A stretch of DNA of 64,000 nucleotides from Trichomonas tenax (taxonomy: Eukaryota > Parabasalia > Trichomonadida > Trichomonadidae), in contig JALKBU010000066.1 of NCBI GenBank assembly GCA_023091735.1, positions 32,637-96,636 on the forward strand. The letters run 5' to 3'. A program made the position numbers and the translations under genes. The notes beneath the pieces are model-generated. The model saw only the letters and a list, made by a program, of their open reading frames with translations, did not search any database and was not told where the DNA came from. Shown here in pieces: positions 1 through 10,442 of the stretch (positions are counted from its first letter, which is position 1; each line of letters starts with the position of its first letter).

Positions 1-2467
1 GTTGACATTCACACGATTACAATGCTTTCATTTGAAGCAAAACAAAAAATAGTCAACAATATGACAAAATATTCACATGAGCACTAAAAATATCGACGAA
101 TTTCTCAAATACGACAAAGCCATTTCAACGATGATAAGAATAATGAATTGCATCAAAACAATTCAAGAATGTCCTAAAGATAAAAAGGAAGCAATTGATG
201 TGTGAGGACAAATGTAGTGAAATTATTCCATCCGTGTTCATCATGTTCGAGAAGGAAAAAAATTTTTGAATAACCTTAAAGATGCCCTAACTTTCAATAG
301 ATATGTTGCATAAATATAGTATATATCATGGTTAAAATTTGAGACTTTAATTATGCTTATTCACCGACTTATAAACATTTTATCAATTGAGGGGATGTCA
401 GATGAGCGACTTTTGGTTTGACATTTAATTTTTTGGATAGAACTCTAACGAATGGTATATAATTATATATATATTTATAGTTTGAAACTCAAAATTTATC
501 GTAAATAACAAAATTTCCTAATTTCGAGGGAAAAAAGCACATATTATTCTCTAGACTGCATAACATCGGTTTTATTATATAATCATATGGTAATTTTGCG
601 AATGCAATGCTATTTTGCAAAAATCTGGAACCAAATTTTGACGATAAATTTCGAATAAACAATTGCTACACACGATTGTATGCCCATTAGTTGGATTAAA
701 TTACTTCTCTGGTTATCAATATGAACGTTTATTATTTCTTTGCTCCCCGCAAAATCAGCTTGTTCTGCAAAGGAAGCGCTGATTACGGGATACACAAACA
801 ATCCCCTATCGATTGCAGTCTTCGTACCACCATTGTTAGTCGAAACTTGTTGTATAAATAATTTCACCATGCAAATCCGAGCTTAGTCACACTAGTAAAT
901 TCATTGCACCGTCAGCAAAATACACGGACTGTTATCCTTGCTATTAGAAAGTACTAATATAGCAAAATGATTCTACGAAATATTGAAAATACATCCTATC
1001 GATGTCATTTTATTGAATTTATGATATCTATGCATTTTATACTAATATTTCATCATTTAATGATTTTTTCAAAAAATGCATTCAATTGGAGTTTAGTGAT
1101 AAGCGATTTTTGAAAAAAATCCACTGCTTCATAGCACCATCTAATTTTGGATTTGGTGATACATGCATTACCTAATTGCTTTAAATTTTATGCTCAATTA
1201 ATATCAATCGAATATCTTTGATATTCTAAAAAAATTTCGTTTTCTTTAAATATTAGACTTTTTTCAACACTCAATACATAGCACTAATCTCTAAAATGAG
1301 TAAGTTATACTGTTAAAGTTATTCTGATTTATCTTGCCTGCGTGAGACTTTGATTGATTTTTCTTTCAAATATTTGAACAGTGAATTCAAATTTAAAAAT
1401 CAATCAAAGTTTCGAATATTAGGTTTTATCCTTTTCAATTATGTTCAATACTGCTACATATTTCGGAAAATAGTACTATGGATTCAAACTTATAACTTTC
1501 TATGTTGCAACAAAATTCGAAATTTTAATTTGGCAGAGATTACTGTTATAGAGACATTATTCTATACACAGATTCTATACATATAGTAGTATAATATCAT
1601 ATAAGCTCTAAACTTGTGAGTTAATGCTATTCCAAGTTATGAAGACAACAAAAATAGTCGTGGTTTGAGGCATCCTTAATATACAAAATAAAAAGAGATT
1701 CACGAGATATGGAAAAAATATAACATTCGGATTCAGAAATATACAGTAATGATGATTTTTTTAGAGGTAAATAGATAGTGCGTTTATTTTTTTACGAGGT
1801 ACTTGTCATCAACTTTGAGCCATAAACAGCTCTCAGCTTCCGACAAGATGAGGAAAAGCCACTAAGATACTTTACTGCAAATATAATAGCGCATAGAAAA
1901 TTACCTCAAAATTTCGTTATTACCGAGAATTTTTAAATTTATTTCGACCTTGTTTGCATTTTAGGCAAACTCTGAGAAAAAAATATGTTTTGTGATGATC
2001 GTTAATCACTTCATTATCATCTATGGAACTTCCTGTGTCCACATTTTGTTTGTCTAATGAATCAATTCTTTCTTTCGAAAACATCGAAAAACAAAATTAA
2101 ATCTTTTTAATATAATTCATCATATAGAAATATACAAATCTTTCCAAATAGCACATAATAGACAACTGACAGAACCCATTCTTATAATAGAGTTTGAGTT
2201 CGAACGCATAATAATTAAACTGTTGATTTCAATCATCAAAAATGTAACAAAAGAATCTGACCATTGATATATAAACAGATATATAACATTCACTAAAATT
2301 TCAAAATGAGTGTCTGAAGATTGATAATAACGAAGAAATCAAACAATGAAATCACTGCAATGTTTTTTCGTTATCTTTGTCGATTTTCGCATATATTTTT
2401 TCGAATATTTTAAAGAAATAAACTACAACCTGATTAAATACAAACAAAGTATAAAATTAAAATCAAA
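1..2467. other. Gene-poor AT-rich stretch
   Basis: No convincing gene is seen. A minus-strand ATG frame at 610-870 (86 codons) has a somewhat less AT-rich composition than its surroundings and could be a gene fragment, but I recognise no family and give it little weight. A short hairpin lies at 1347-1410. The remainder is low-complexity AT-rich sequence with many stops in all frames. Confidence 0.5.
1347..1410. repeat. Short imperfect inverted repeat
   Basis: The sequence ACTTTGATTGATTTTT at the left is matched by its reverse complement AAAAATCAATCAAAGT at the right, with further partial pairing (TCAAATATTTGAA against TTCAAATTT) inside. It could form a stem of about 25 bp with a short loop. 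No gene is adjacent. Confidence 0.6.
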
Positions 2468-3175
2468 TTAAACTAATCCTGAATTAACTTGTGCTTTGAG
2501 ACCATTTCTCGATAGTTGCGCTTGTTTTTTTGCTTTCTTAAGGAGATCTATGTTATTTGCTAGTCTCTGGTTCGATTTTCTCGCTTGTTCAAGATCTTCT
2601 TGAAGCAAAAGAATTGTTTGAATTATTATTTCTTTGGCCTTCTTGTCTTGAAGTATCTTTGCATCTGTAATTTTTTGTTTTTGAGTAACTTTTTGTGCAA
2701 GAATTTCTTGATTTTTGAGTAAATTAGGAATTGCATCTTTCATCATTTCTCTGTATGTGTGCGTTATCATTTTCGATGCTCTTCTTTCGATTTCTATCAC
2801 TGTAGATGAATTAACGTATCTTAATAAAGGATCTATTTGTTCTTTCTCTTTGTTCTTCTGCTTTTGGTATTTATCCATGTCACCTTTATATATTGGTATC
2901 CATGATTCAAGCTCTAAATTCTTTAGATCTTCGTCTTCAGCTTCGAAATCACCACGTCTGAATTCTTCTTGAAATTTATTCTTCCAGTAATACTTTACGT
3001 TCTTTAAGCCGGCGCTTGAACGCGGTTTAAACGACTTTACTGGTGTTCGAAAATTTTTAATAAGCGAATCAATGTCTTCTTTTTTCAATGGCTGATTTGC
3101 AACTTCAATTCTCGGCGCAGAATTCACTTTTTTGAATCTGTTTGTGTTTTGATCCTTTGGTGTTGAAGGTTCCAT
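2468..3175 (-). CDS. Coiled-coil protein, 235 aa, unknown function
   Basis: Complete ATG-to-stop frame of 235 codons. The N-terminal 60 residues are polar and basic with Pro/Ser/Thr (low complexity). Residues about 70-110 are acidic and charged. Residues about 120-230 are rich in Lys, Gln, Glu and Leu with heptad-like spacing and should form a coiled coil. No signal peptide or membrane segment is seen. The region just upstream of the start, on the coding strand, carries the TTTAC/TGACA-type motif found before other genes here, which supports it being transcribed. I do not recognise the family; a cytoskeletal or flagellar structural protein is a guess from composition only. Confidence 0.7.
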   Translation of the reverse strand: MEPSTPKDQNTNRFKKVNSAPRIEVANQPLKKEDIDSLIKNFRTPVKSFKPRSSAGLKNVKYYWKNKFQEEFRRGDFEAEDEDLKNLELESWIPIYKGDMDKYQKQKNKEKEQIDPLLRYVNSSTVIEIERRASKMITHTYREMMKDAIPNLLKNQEILAQKVTQKQKITDAKILQDKKAKEIIIQTILLLQEDLEQARKSNQRLANNIDLLKKAKKQAQLSRNGLKAQVNSGLV

Positions 3176-3184
3176 TAATTTTTA

Positions 3185-3255
3185 TGTGTTTTGACATTTA
3201 CACACAATTTACTTGACTTTTATGATATGTAAATAATCAAAATGTCAAAATGCGT
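3185..3255. promoter_or_regulatory. TTTAC/TGACA motif cluster upstream of the coiled-coil gene
   Basis: Several variants of the recurrent motif lie here (TTGACATTTAC, TTTACTTGACT, AAATGTCAAA) within about 70 bp of the ATG of the minus-strand gene. The same motif recurs upstream of many genes in this window, so it is a candidate promoter element. This is inferred from position and recurrence only. Confidence 0.4.
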
Positions 3256-3750
3256 TTTTCAAGCCATTTTATATTATGAATCAATTAATTCCAACTAATA
3301 CATTATTATTTTCCTTGAATAGAGTCATTTTATCGTAATTAATTGAAACAAATACAATTGTTTCAAAATATATTTTTCGATTATTAGTGAAAATATTAAT
3401 GAATTTGCTTTTAGATATTAATAAAATCATTTTATAAAAGAGTTATATTTGATAATTGAATTATTCTATGTTAAATCTCATTATTTGATGAACTTGGAGA
3501 AAAATTTAAAAACTGACATGTAATGTGTCAAATTGTAAAAGTTTTTTTCAATTTTTCTTAAAAACTAGCAATGAAATATTAAAATTTTCGGCGTTTTATG
3601 ATTTGCTGCGTGTGCTGCAGTAATAATTTACGCTTTAATTTCATTTTTTTTAGAAAAATATGAATTGAGTGTTAGCCATCATTTTTGCATCGATATTCAA
3701 CAAAATTTCGTGTGGCATTTTTTTTTTATTTTTCCTGTTAAATTTTTTTC

Positions 3751-4551
3751 TTGATGATAATTCAACTTCTGCTAAATTTGGATGGTCCTGATTATCCCCT
3801 TTTGGAAGGCTTCTTTGTGGATAGTTATAATGGTGGCGATATTAATGGCGATAATCTAGATATTGTTAATCAAGAAGAAATGTATTTGTATTTCTGTCGA
3901 TTTTATGATCTTAATGCACATCCCATCAATGTGGAAGGTGGTCCCGGCAAATTACTCCATTCAATGTGCATTTTTAACAACATTCAAGATCAAAGCTGTA
4001 TATATCAGATACGATTATCATGTCGTTCAGCATCGTTTCTGTGGTATAACATGCGATTCACAAAATGACGGAAATTTTTCTTACGTTAATATCAACCAAG
4101 ATATAGCAAATACAAAATTAAATTATATGATTGCGCAGCAGAATACTGCAACATCTTTGGGCATAAAATGTCTAGTAATAGCGACGGAATAATTAATTAT
4201 TTAATCACATTCAAAGATTCGATTTTCTACCAAAACTCAGCGAAATATTTATTTGCAGCTCAAGTAAACTTTACGCTTATTAGGTGCTATGTTGATAGCA
4301 TTGCAAAATCTGGTACAGGTCAAATTAAAACAGAAGATATCAATCAATCTTTCAAATTGGGCAATAAGTCACAACTTGTTACCTTTCAATGCTACAAATA
4401 CATATATGATTTTGCCCAAGACGAAGTAATTGCACTAAACGAAGGAACAGAGAATGATCACAAAGAAGAAACGTTATTAGTTGAAAATATAAAGAATGTT
4501 ACCAAAGAAATGCGTTCCTACTTTCTTCTGCTTATGCTCTCTCAATTATAA
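3751..4551 (+). pseudogene. Frameshifted beta-helix-like surface protein copy
   Basis: Three consecutive plus-strand frames (3751-4068, about 3863-4192, 4168-4551) read as one protein if two frameshifts are allowed. The translations contain short Asn/Cys/Phe-rich segments such as CRFYDLNAHPINVEGG, DGNFSYVNIN and NFTLIRCYVDS. These resemble the repeated Cys/Asn strands of the parallel-beta-helix surface proteins abundant in trichomonads, and the truncated copy at 52525-53090 is similar in style. The start is ill defined. A decayed member of a large surface family is the best reading; the family assignment rests on pattern, not on an alignment. Confidence 0.5.
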
Positions 4552-4730
4552 CAATGTTTCATCATATAATTGAGATTTTTAGACAAATATTTTATATTTG
4601 TTAGCTGTTTATTAAAAGCATGTGAAAATATATTGAATCCTTTTGATGTGTGCGACAGTTATCAATGGAGAATAACAATAAGCAAATAAAGAGATAATTT
4701 TTCATTATAGTTGAACTAATGTACATGTGT

Positions 4731-4748
4731 AGAGCATCATGATGCTCT
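4731..4748. repeat. Perfect 18-bp palindrome
   Basis: AGAGCATCATGATGCTCT is perfectly self-complementary and lies between the decayed surface-protein copy and the 3' end of the convergent TTL-like gene. It could form a transcript hairpin downstream of either unit; no function is shown. Confidence 0.6.
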
Positions 4749-4809
4749 CTACTGTGTGTACAAAGTTTAATATGAATTACAAAACAAAAATACAAAAAAA
4801 TATAAAAAG

Positions 4810-6150
4810 TTATAATCTCATTGGTGGTTTCTTCTTTGAAGGAGATTTTGCTCTCTTTGGAAGAGTTATGACAGGTTTAACAGCAACCTGTGTCTTAAGA
4901 CGCTGTTTAGTGGCGTCATCGGCTGCATCTGGAATTCTATATGGTGAACCAATCTTTATTGGCATAACCTTGAGCGCGCTTATTATGCGCTCGAAGTTCT
5001 TTGATTCTGGCCTGTCCGTTGGGAAAACTCTCACGAATTTGCTTTCTTTGATCGCTGCTTCTTTGTCTTTTTTGATCTTTTTGAGTATTTCTGGATGATG
5101 ATCCAAAAATGACCTCATTGTATTCTCGCTCCACTTTCCAATATGCGTATTCACCGCGTTTTGCAATGAAACTAATGGAGCACTAATTTTCATGGCTGAA
5201 GCGAGCATTTTTACCTTCAACTGCTTCTCTTCTTCAGTATCGAACTCAAGAGAAGGTCTGTAGTTGACTTCGAGTATCCATGGATTCAAATCTGGATCAA
5301 GAAGAATATCGAAGCCCAATATCTGGAAACAACGAGGAAGCCCGTATGAGGGACACTTTTGGTGTGCTGCTTTCGTCATAAAATTCGATATTGAAATCAC
5401 AGTGAGCGTTATAATTGTGTCTATTCTCTTCCAAAGCTCATCAACGTTGTGTCCTTGGGCCGCTATATCAGCAAATACGCTTTCTATCCTTCTAGTGATA
5501 GCAGAAACATCTTGGATGTTATGTCTGTTAACTGCAGTATTTGTAATGCAACTGAACACAGAATTTGAATCAGCCTTTTGTGAACAGAATCTTGCGATAC
5601 CGTCTCTATACACAAATATCTCTAATTCCGGAGATATCGAAGATATTAAGCAGTAAACACGTAAATCGAACTTTGTGCCATTCAAAAGGAACGATTCTAT
5701 ATACTCCTGAGCTATTGACAGCAGCGTATTTGGCTCAAAGTTATCTGTTGGCTGTAAAATCGTAATTCCCTGTCCTAAAGAGCCATTATCGGGCTTAATA
5801 ATAAACTTTTTCTGGTGCTTTGTGACAGCTTGTCCGAACTGCGCGTTCTGCATCGGTAAAATGAAAGATTGTGGAAGAAATTGCGGAAACTCGGACATGC
5901 AAGCGGAAGTATTCTGCAGAATCCTGACTAACGGGGCTTTCCTGCATATTAGATTCACATCCGGTATGCGATTGACTATTTGGTAAGGCAGAAGATTAGA
6001 AAAATAGTCTTGATCTTTGATTTTGTCGTACCACACTAAAACAGCGGATTGGTCGTCTTCAACCCACTGAATGTTGGCCTCGGCCATTGCTGCAGGAACA
6101 GTTTCGAATTTAATGAACCCGTTTGTTGCCTTTAATTGTGTTTCCGACAT
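4810..6150 (-). CDS. Tubulin-tyrosine ligase-like (TTLL) protein
   Basis: A 446-residue protein of the ATP-grasp tubulin ligase family, which adds Glu, Gly or Tyr to tubulin tails on axonemal and cytoplasmic microtubules. Family landmarks are visible in order: RIPDVNLICRKAPLVRIL (61-78), the nucleotide-binding KFIIKPDNGSLGQGI (115-129), QEYI (148-151), GTKFDLRVYCLI (158-169), CITNTAVNR (201-209, the degenerate counterpart of the HLTNYSIN motif) and FDILLDPDLNPWILEVNYRPS (280-300) with acidic and Asn ligands E294 and N296. The tail (about 395-446) is basic, as expected for microtubule contact. The altered HLTN and NxSPS positions make substrate prediction unsafe; glutamylase activity is likeliest from family frequency. 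Convergent with the decayed surface gene. Confidence 0.88.
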   Translation of the reverse strand: MSETQLKATNGFIKFETVPAAMAEANIQWVEDDQSAVLVWYDKIKDQDYFSNLLPYQIVNRIPDVNLICRKAPLVRILQNTSACMSEFPQFLPQSFILPMQNAQFGQAVTKHQKKFIIKPDNGSLGQGITILQPTDNFEPNTLLSIAQEYIESFLLNGTKFDLRVYCLISSISPELEIFVYRDGIARFCSQKADSNSVFSCITNTAVNRHNIQDVSAITRRIESVFADIAAQGHNVDELWKRIDTIITLTVISISNFMTKAAHQKCPSYGLPRCFQILGFDILLDPDLNPWILEVNYRPSLEFDTEEEKQLKVKMLASAMKISAPLVSLQNAVNTHIGKWSENTMRSFLDHHPEILKKIKKDKEAAIKESKFVRVFPTDRPESKNFERIISALKVMPIKIGSPYRIPDAADDATKQRLKTQVAVKPVITLPKRAKSPSKKKPPMRL

Positions 6151-6777
6151 TTTTTAATTTTAAAACGTAATTTTTTTGCATCGTTCAATATTTGATTTTA
6201 TGTCTATTGCTTCAAAGTAGAGATTCTTTGGACTTATTTTGGATGTTCCACGGTGTGAACGCTTAAAAACCACAAGATTTTGAAAACTTATTTGCTATAA
6301 TAAAGAATTTTATTTCAAATTCAGATACAACATTGTTTACAAAATTTATTTTCATTATCATTTTACTTGTTGACAATATTGAGAAAAAAAATAAATTGGA
6401 GATCATCAAAATTTAACATTATGGGCATATTTCCAACGAAAGAAATGATTTTGCAAAAGCCCAAAAGTTCATTTCAATAAATTCAAATTGAGAATTAATT
6501 TCAAAATAAAAATCAAAAAATAAATTATCATGTTCCTTTATTAAAATAAATAATAGCCAATGATATAAAACTTGAAAATTATGATGAAATTATTTAAAAA
6601 ATCAAAAATTGAAAACAATTATATAAAAAACTTAACTTTCTTTTTGATATTTCAAAATTTTCACTTTATTGGCAAATATTTCATCTATAAATGCGTTTTA
6701 ACAAAGAAAAATTGATTTATAAATTTTTGACAAGTAAAGTGACAAAAATCTTAATTTATAACGTATAATATTTTTTC

Positions 6778-7908
6778 ATGAGTTCGATTTTCGATCTCAT
6801 AACAGAGCGAAATTTTCATGCGGAAGATATCACTGAGGAAAATGTTAATAGCATTTTAGTTCCAAGTGCCGAAAACTCCGATAAAGCGTATTTTTACGGA
6901 ACAAATCCATTTTTATTCTGTGTAATGACAGGAAACAAGCAATACCTCGAAATGCTGAAGAACAAGGGATGCGATATCAACTTTGTTCGTATTCAACCTT
7001 CCGAAAAAATAAATTCCTCATTAGAACCAACAGATCCAAATTACTATATCGAGGCTCAGGAAGAGGCCAAAGCAAAGGGCTTCGGTGAAAACGCTGTTGT
7101 TTTGGCAATAAAGGGCCAGAATTACGATATGTTGCAATATTTACACCAATATTTCGGTTTCCCATTAGATTTTGTCGACGATGAAGGAAATGGTCTTGCA
7201 CATATTGCCATATTGGCAAAAGCCGCTAGATGCATGGATTACATTATTCTGGAAAACCCGCAAACAAAATCTATCAAAAATAACGACAAGATGACACCTC
7301 TCGAGCTTGCTAAATACCTATACTATGATATGGCAATTTGTGCATTAGAAGAAGGAGATTCCTGCAGATCTTTGAGCAGCATGGACAGCGCACGCTCAAA
7401 CAAGTCCGTTGAGATCGTTGAGTTCCCAGAGCCAGAGGTAATAACGAGAGGCAGTTTCAAGTTTACCAAAGATCCAAAGATCGCTCCTTACAAAAATAAT
7501 CCGAAATGGGACGCTCAAATGATCAGAAAGATAAAGAAACAGCTTCCTAAATGGATAAACGTGACAGATGACTTAGGAAGGAATTTGATGCATCATTCAG
7601 TGATGCAAGAGAACGCCGATATGTTCATCACAATTCTCAATGAACACGGGAAGATAATATTTGAGCCAGATGCGCCAGTTCCTGCTGATATCGAAGAAGA
7701 AGTTCAACTAAAAACAGCTTTAGACTATCTCCTTGAGAAGGTCAACGACAACAAGAGCAATAAGGAATTCATTTCTACAATTGTCGCTTACTTATATGAT
7801 CAGCTCGATCACTACAATGAAAATGTTCAGAAAGAAGTTAGAGAAGCGATGACAAAGAACAAAAAATTCAAGAGTTTGCTTAACCCAGGTGCAAATGTAG
7901 TTTTTTAA
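6778..7908 (+). CDS. Ankyrin-repeat protein, 376 aa
   Basis: Complete ATG frame. Ankyrin-type units are visible around residues 45-70 (FLFCVMTGNKQYLEMLKNKG followed by CDINF), 103-135 (NAVVLAIKGQNYDMLQYLHQ), 136-165 (DEGNGLAHIAILAKAARCMD) and 170-195 (NDKMTPLELAKYLYYDMAI). A Ser-rich linker (about 198-212) separates them from a C-terminal half with another likely repeat near 262-290 (LGRNLMHHSVMQENADMF). No membrane segment or signal is seen, so it is probably a cytosolic protein-interaction scaffold. Trichomonads carry very large ankyrin families, so no specific partner can be named. A TGACAAGTAAAGTGACAAA motif lies about 45 bp before the ATG. Confidence 0.8.
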   Translation: MSSIFDLITERNFHAEDITEENVNSILVPSAENSDKAYFYGTNPFLFCVMTGNKQYLEMLKNKGCDINFVRIQPSEKINSSLEPTDPNYYIEAQEEAKAKGFGENAVVLAIKGQNYDMLQYLHQYFGFPLDFVDDEGNGLAHIAILAKAARCMDYIILENPQTKSIKNNDKMTPLELAKYLYYDMAICALEEGDSCRSLSSMDSARSNKSVEIVEFPEPEVITRGSFKFTKDPKIAPYKNNPKWDAQMIRKIKKQLPKWINVTDDLGRNLMHHSVMQENADMFITILNEHGKIIFEPDAPVPADIEEEVQLKTALDYLLEKVNDNKSNKEFISTIVAYLYDQLDHYNENVQKEVREAMTKNKKFKSLLNPGANVVF

Positions 7909-8315
7909 TTGATTATTTGGTTGTAAATTGAATATTGTTGATTTCATCTATTTCATTACACATGCTTCCAACACTATAATGTGTGAAATTCCATTTTGCT
8001 TACAATGAAAAAAATCAAATTTGTAATTTTTGAAAATCTTTGAATTTTTGATAATTTCTGAGTGGAATTTATTACGGAATTGCTGTTGATATTATAGATA
8101 GAAGAATTTTATTGTTTGACAAAATGGTTATAATTTTTGCCATGTAATATATTCAAACCAAAAAGATTTTGCCGTTTAAATTTTAAAATTTGCCATTTAT
8201 ATTATTTTGACATCCACACTTTACAAAAATTAAATTTGCCATTTTTGATTTACAAAATGAATGGCTTTGACAATTGATTGTTTACAAATAGCGGCTTTTG
8301 GTCCTTCCTTTTTTT

Positions 8316-8930
8316 ATGGGTGCCTTCACATACCTCCGTGAACTCTACACCAAGAAGCAGAGCGAAGTCATGAGATTCATCCTCCGCCTCCGCTGCTGGG
8401 AGTACCGCCAGCTTCCAGAGCTCGTCCGCCTTACACATCCATCCCGCCCAGATAAGGCCCGCCGCATGGGTTACAAGGCCAAGCAGGGCATGGTTATCTA
8501 CCGCATCCGCGTCCGCAAGGGCTCCCGCAGGAGAGTCGCCTCCAAGAACCGCCAGTACGGTAAGCCACGCACACACCATATCTACAAACTTACACCAGCT
8601 CTTAACCTTCAGTCCATCGCTGAAAACAAGGCTGGTAAGGCTCTCCCATCTCTCCGCCTCCTTAACTCTTACTGGGTTAACCAGGATGGTGCTTTCAAGT
8701 ACTTCGAGTGCATCTTCGTTGATCCAGTTCACCCAGCTATCCAGCACGATGCTAAGCTTAACTGGATCTGCGACTCCGTCCACACACGCCGTGAAGCTCG
8801 CGCTCTCACAGCTGCCGGCCGCAAGCACCGTGGTCTCAACGGCAAGGGTCATGGTTTCCGCCATATCCGCCCATCCCGCTATGCTGACTGGAAGATCCGC
8901 AACATCTTCAAACTCCGCCGCTTCCGTTAA
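8316..8930 (+). CDS. RPL15: Ribosomal protein eL15 (L15e), large subunit
   Basis: A 204-residue protein matching eL15 along its whole length: MGAFTYLRELYTKKQSEVMRF at the N terminus, RPDKARRMGYKAKQGMVIYRI, LRLLNSYWVNQDGAFKYFE and the basic end RRFR. I take the ATG at 8316 because eukaryotic eL15 begins MGA; the frame also opens at a TTG 18 bp earlier, which I reject. Codons are strongly biased to C-ending forms and the gene is far richer in GC than its flanks, as expected for a highly expressed gene. The leader reads GCGGCTTTTGGTCCTTCC just before the ATG. The many long open frames on the opposite strand are composition artefacts. Confidence 0.97.
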   Translation: MGAFTYLRELYTKKQSEVMRFILRLRCWEYRQLPELVRLTHPSRPDKARRMGYKAKQGMVIYRIRVRKGSRRRVASKNRQYGKPRTHHIYKLTPALNLQSIAENKAGKALPSLRLLNSYWVNQDGAFKYFECIFVDPVHPAIQHDAKLNWICDSVHTRREARALTAAGRKHRGLNGKGHGFRHIRPSRYADWKIRNIFKLRRFR

Positions 8931-9779
8931 GCAGAGATAAAAGCATTTTATATATTTTCTCCAACTCCACAAAATTCGTTTCTTCAACCATCAGCACATA
9001 GAGATCTATCCCCCTCATTATATTATATCAATTCTTGAAGATTTCGATTTGTTATATAATTTTTTTGAATATGAGTCTTGGGAATGCACACAAATAACAT
9101 GCTCTCATATGAATAGTTTCATGATACTTTTATTTTGATATAGCACGTGATATATTTTGATGAATATAATTTTATGTTATAACCAGCTATCTATGATAGG
9201 CAAATGATCTATACGCACTGTGATTTAGAATGTATTATTTAATATTCTTAAAACACACTTCAATTTTAAAGATGTTTTTCATCAAATATTACAAAGCATC
9301 AAAAAACATGTGTATGTAATAAAATGTCACTTAACATCATGCAAACTTCTTGATTTCAAGAATTCTTGAACGTTTGCGACTTTTTTCACATCGAGAAGAA
9401 GTTCATTAGTAAAATTATTGATACAAAGATAATGGCAATATATAACATGATGATAAATTATACATAAGTGTTCTAGTATATGAATGTCACAGTCAATGTG
9501 ATACATATGATCTCCTTAATGTGATGTACCCAAAATAACACATCTATGTTAACAATAGATGCTTTAACATAAGGATCAATTGCCATTTGAGATGCGTTCA
9601 GAATAAAGGTGGAATGAGAGGATGAAAATGAGATTTATAATTTTGCTATTTTTTATTAAAAGATCGGGATAGTTATTGCTTTGTAAAAAGTGAAATATAT
9701 CTAAAGAAGATTATAGACGTAAAGATTAAAATGACAAAAATTTTCTAGTGTCCTGAAAATGTGACAATAAAAATTTTGC
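8931..9779. other. Intergenic AT-rich region between eL15 and AC19 genes
   Basis: About 850 bp without an open frame of note. Only the last 55 bp or so show the recurrent TGACAAAA-type motif (ATGACAAAAATT, GTGACAATAAAA) expected before a start codon. No repeat or RNA gene is recognised. Confidence 0.5.
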
Positions 9780-10100
9780 ATGCAGAAGCTCGAGTTAGAC
9801 ATCCAATACGATGAAGGCGCTTCACCGTACTCTGGCTCAATGCTTTTCACCGGCGAAACATACACAATGGGAAACGCCCTCAGACAGACAATTCTTACAA
9901 ATCCGAAAGTAAATTTCTGTGGTTACACAGTTCCTCACCCAGCGGAGACAAAAATGGCACTCAGAGTTCAGGCTGAGCCTGGAGAGAAGATTACAGATAT
10001 CACACTTAACGCTATCGGTGATTTTAAGCAATGGTGCAATAACTCATTAGAGAAATTCAACAGAGCTTGGGAACAATTCGAAAAAAACACAATAATTTAG
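9780..10100 (+). CDS. RPC19: RNA polymerase I/III common subunit AC19 (RPC19/POLR1D)
   Basis: A 106-residue RpoA/Rpb11-fold subunit. It forms the alpha-like heterodimer with AC40 in RNA polymerases I and III. The signature YTMGNALRQTILTNPKV followed by NFCGYTVPHPAETKMALRVQ is visible at about residues 29-65. The FCGY-PHP wording and the following helix (CNNSLEKFNRAWEQF) fit AC19 better than Rpb11 of Pol II, which normally has FAGY at this point. Length is normal for the core of the family, with no extensions. The ATG is preceded by TGACA-type motifs. Confidence 0.88.
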   Translation: MQKLELDIQYDEGASPYSGSMLFTGETYTMGNALRQTILTNPKVNFCGYTVPHPAETKMALRVQAEPGEKITDITLNAIGDFKQWCNNSLEKFNRAWEQFEKNTII

Positions 10101-10197
10101 AGTTTAGATATAAAGAGTTTGATGCTAAAATTAAATGTTCTTAATACCAAAAAAATTATATATTTTCTTTATATTTACATGCAACTTAAAAATAAAG

Positions 10198-10378
10198 ATA
10201 TATTACCTTAGAATTCTCACATACACAATCATTTACTTTATTAATCAAAAATCATATATTTTTTTCATTAATTTTACATAATCCTTAAGCGATAATCGTA
10301 CATTGCCTTAAAACTGCCAAATTCACAATCATCAACTTTATAAATCGATAGTTATATATATATTCAATATTTCATTTT
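10198..10378. repeat. Diverged tandem duplication, about 100-bp unit
   Basis: The segment 10198-10277 is repeated with substitutions at 10298-10378. Shared landmarks are CCTTA followed by CACAATCAT, ACTTTAT-AATC and then a TATATAT run ending in CATT/TTTTA. It lies in the short intergenic space between the convergent AC19 and coiled-coil genes. Confidence 0.55.
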
Positions 10379-10442
10379 AAAGCTTTGGTGCTTTGAATAT
10401 AGAATATAAACATTAAACATAGTATTTATAACAACATAACAA

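Noticed and set aside
1350..1586. 78-codon frame near the left end
   Set aside because: It begins inside a hairpin, is Phe/Ile/Asn-rich from AT-rich DNA, and has no recognisable feature.
8250..8987. Minus-strand 245-codon frame opposite the eL15 gene
   Set aside because: It is the antisense of a GC-rich ribosomal gene with biased codons; the translation (Val/Ala/Glu-rich, no motif) is a composition artefact. The same applies to frames opposite uS8, eL32, the cyclase, DIS3 and the TRRAP-like gene.
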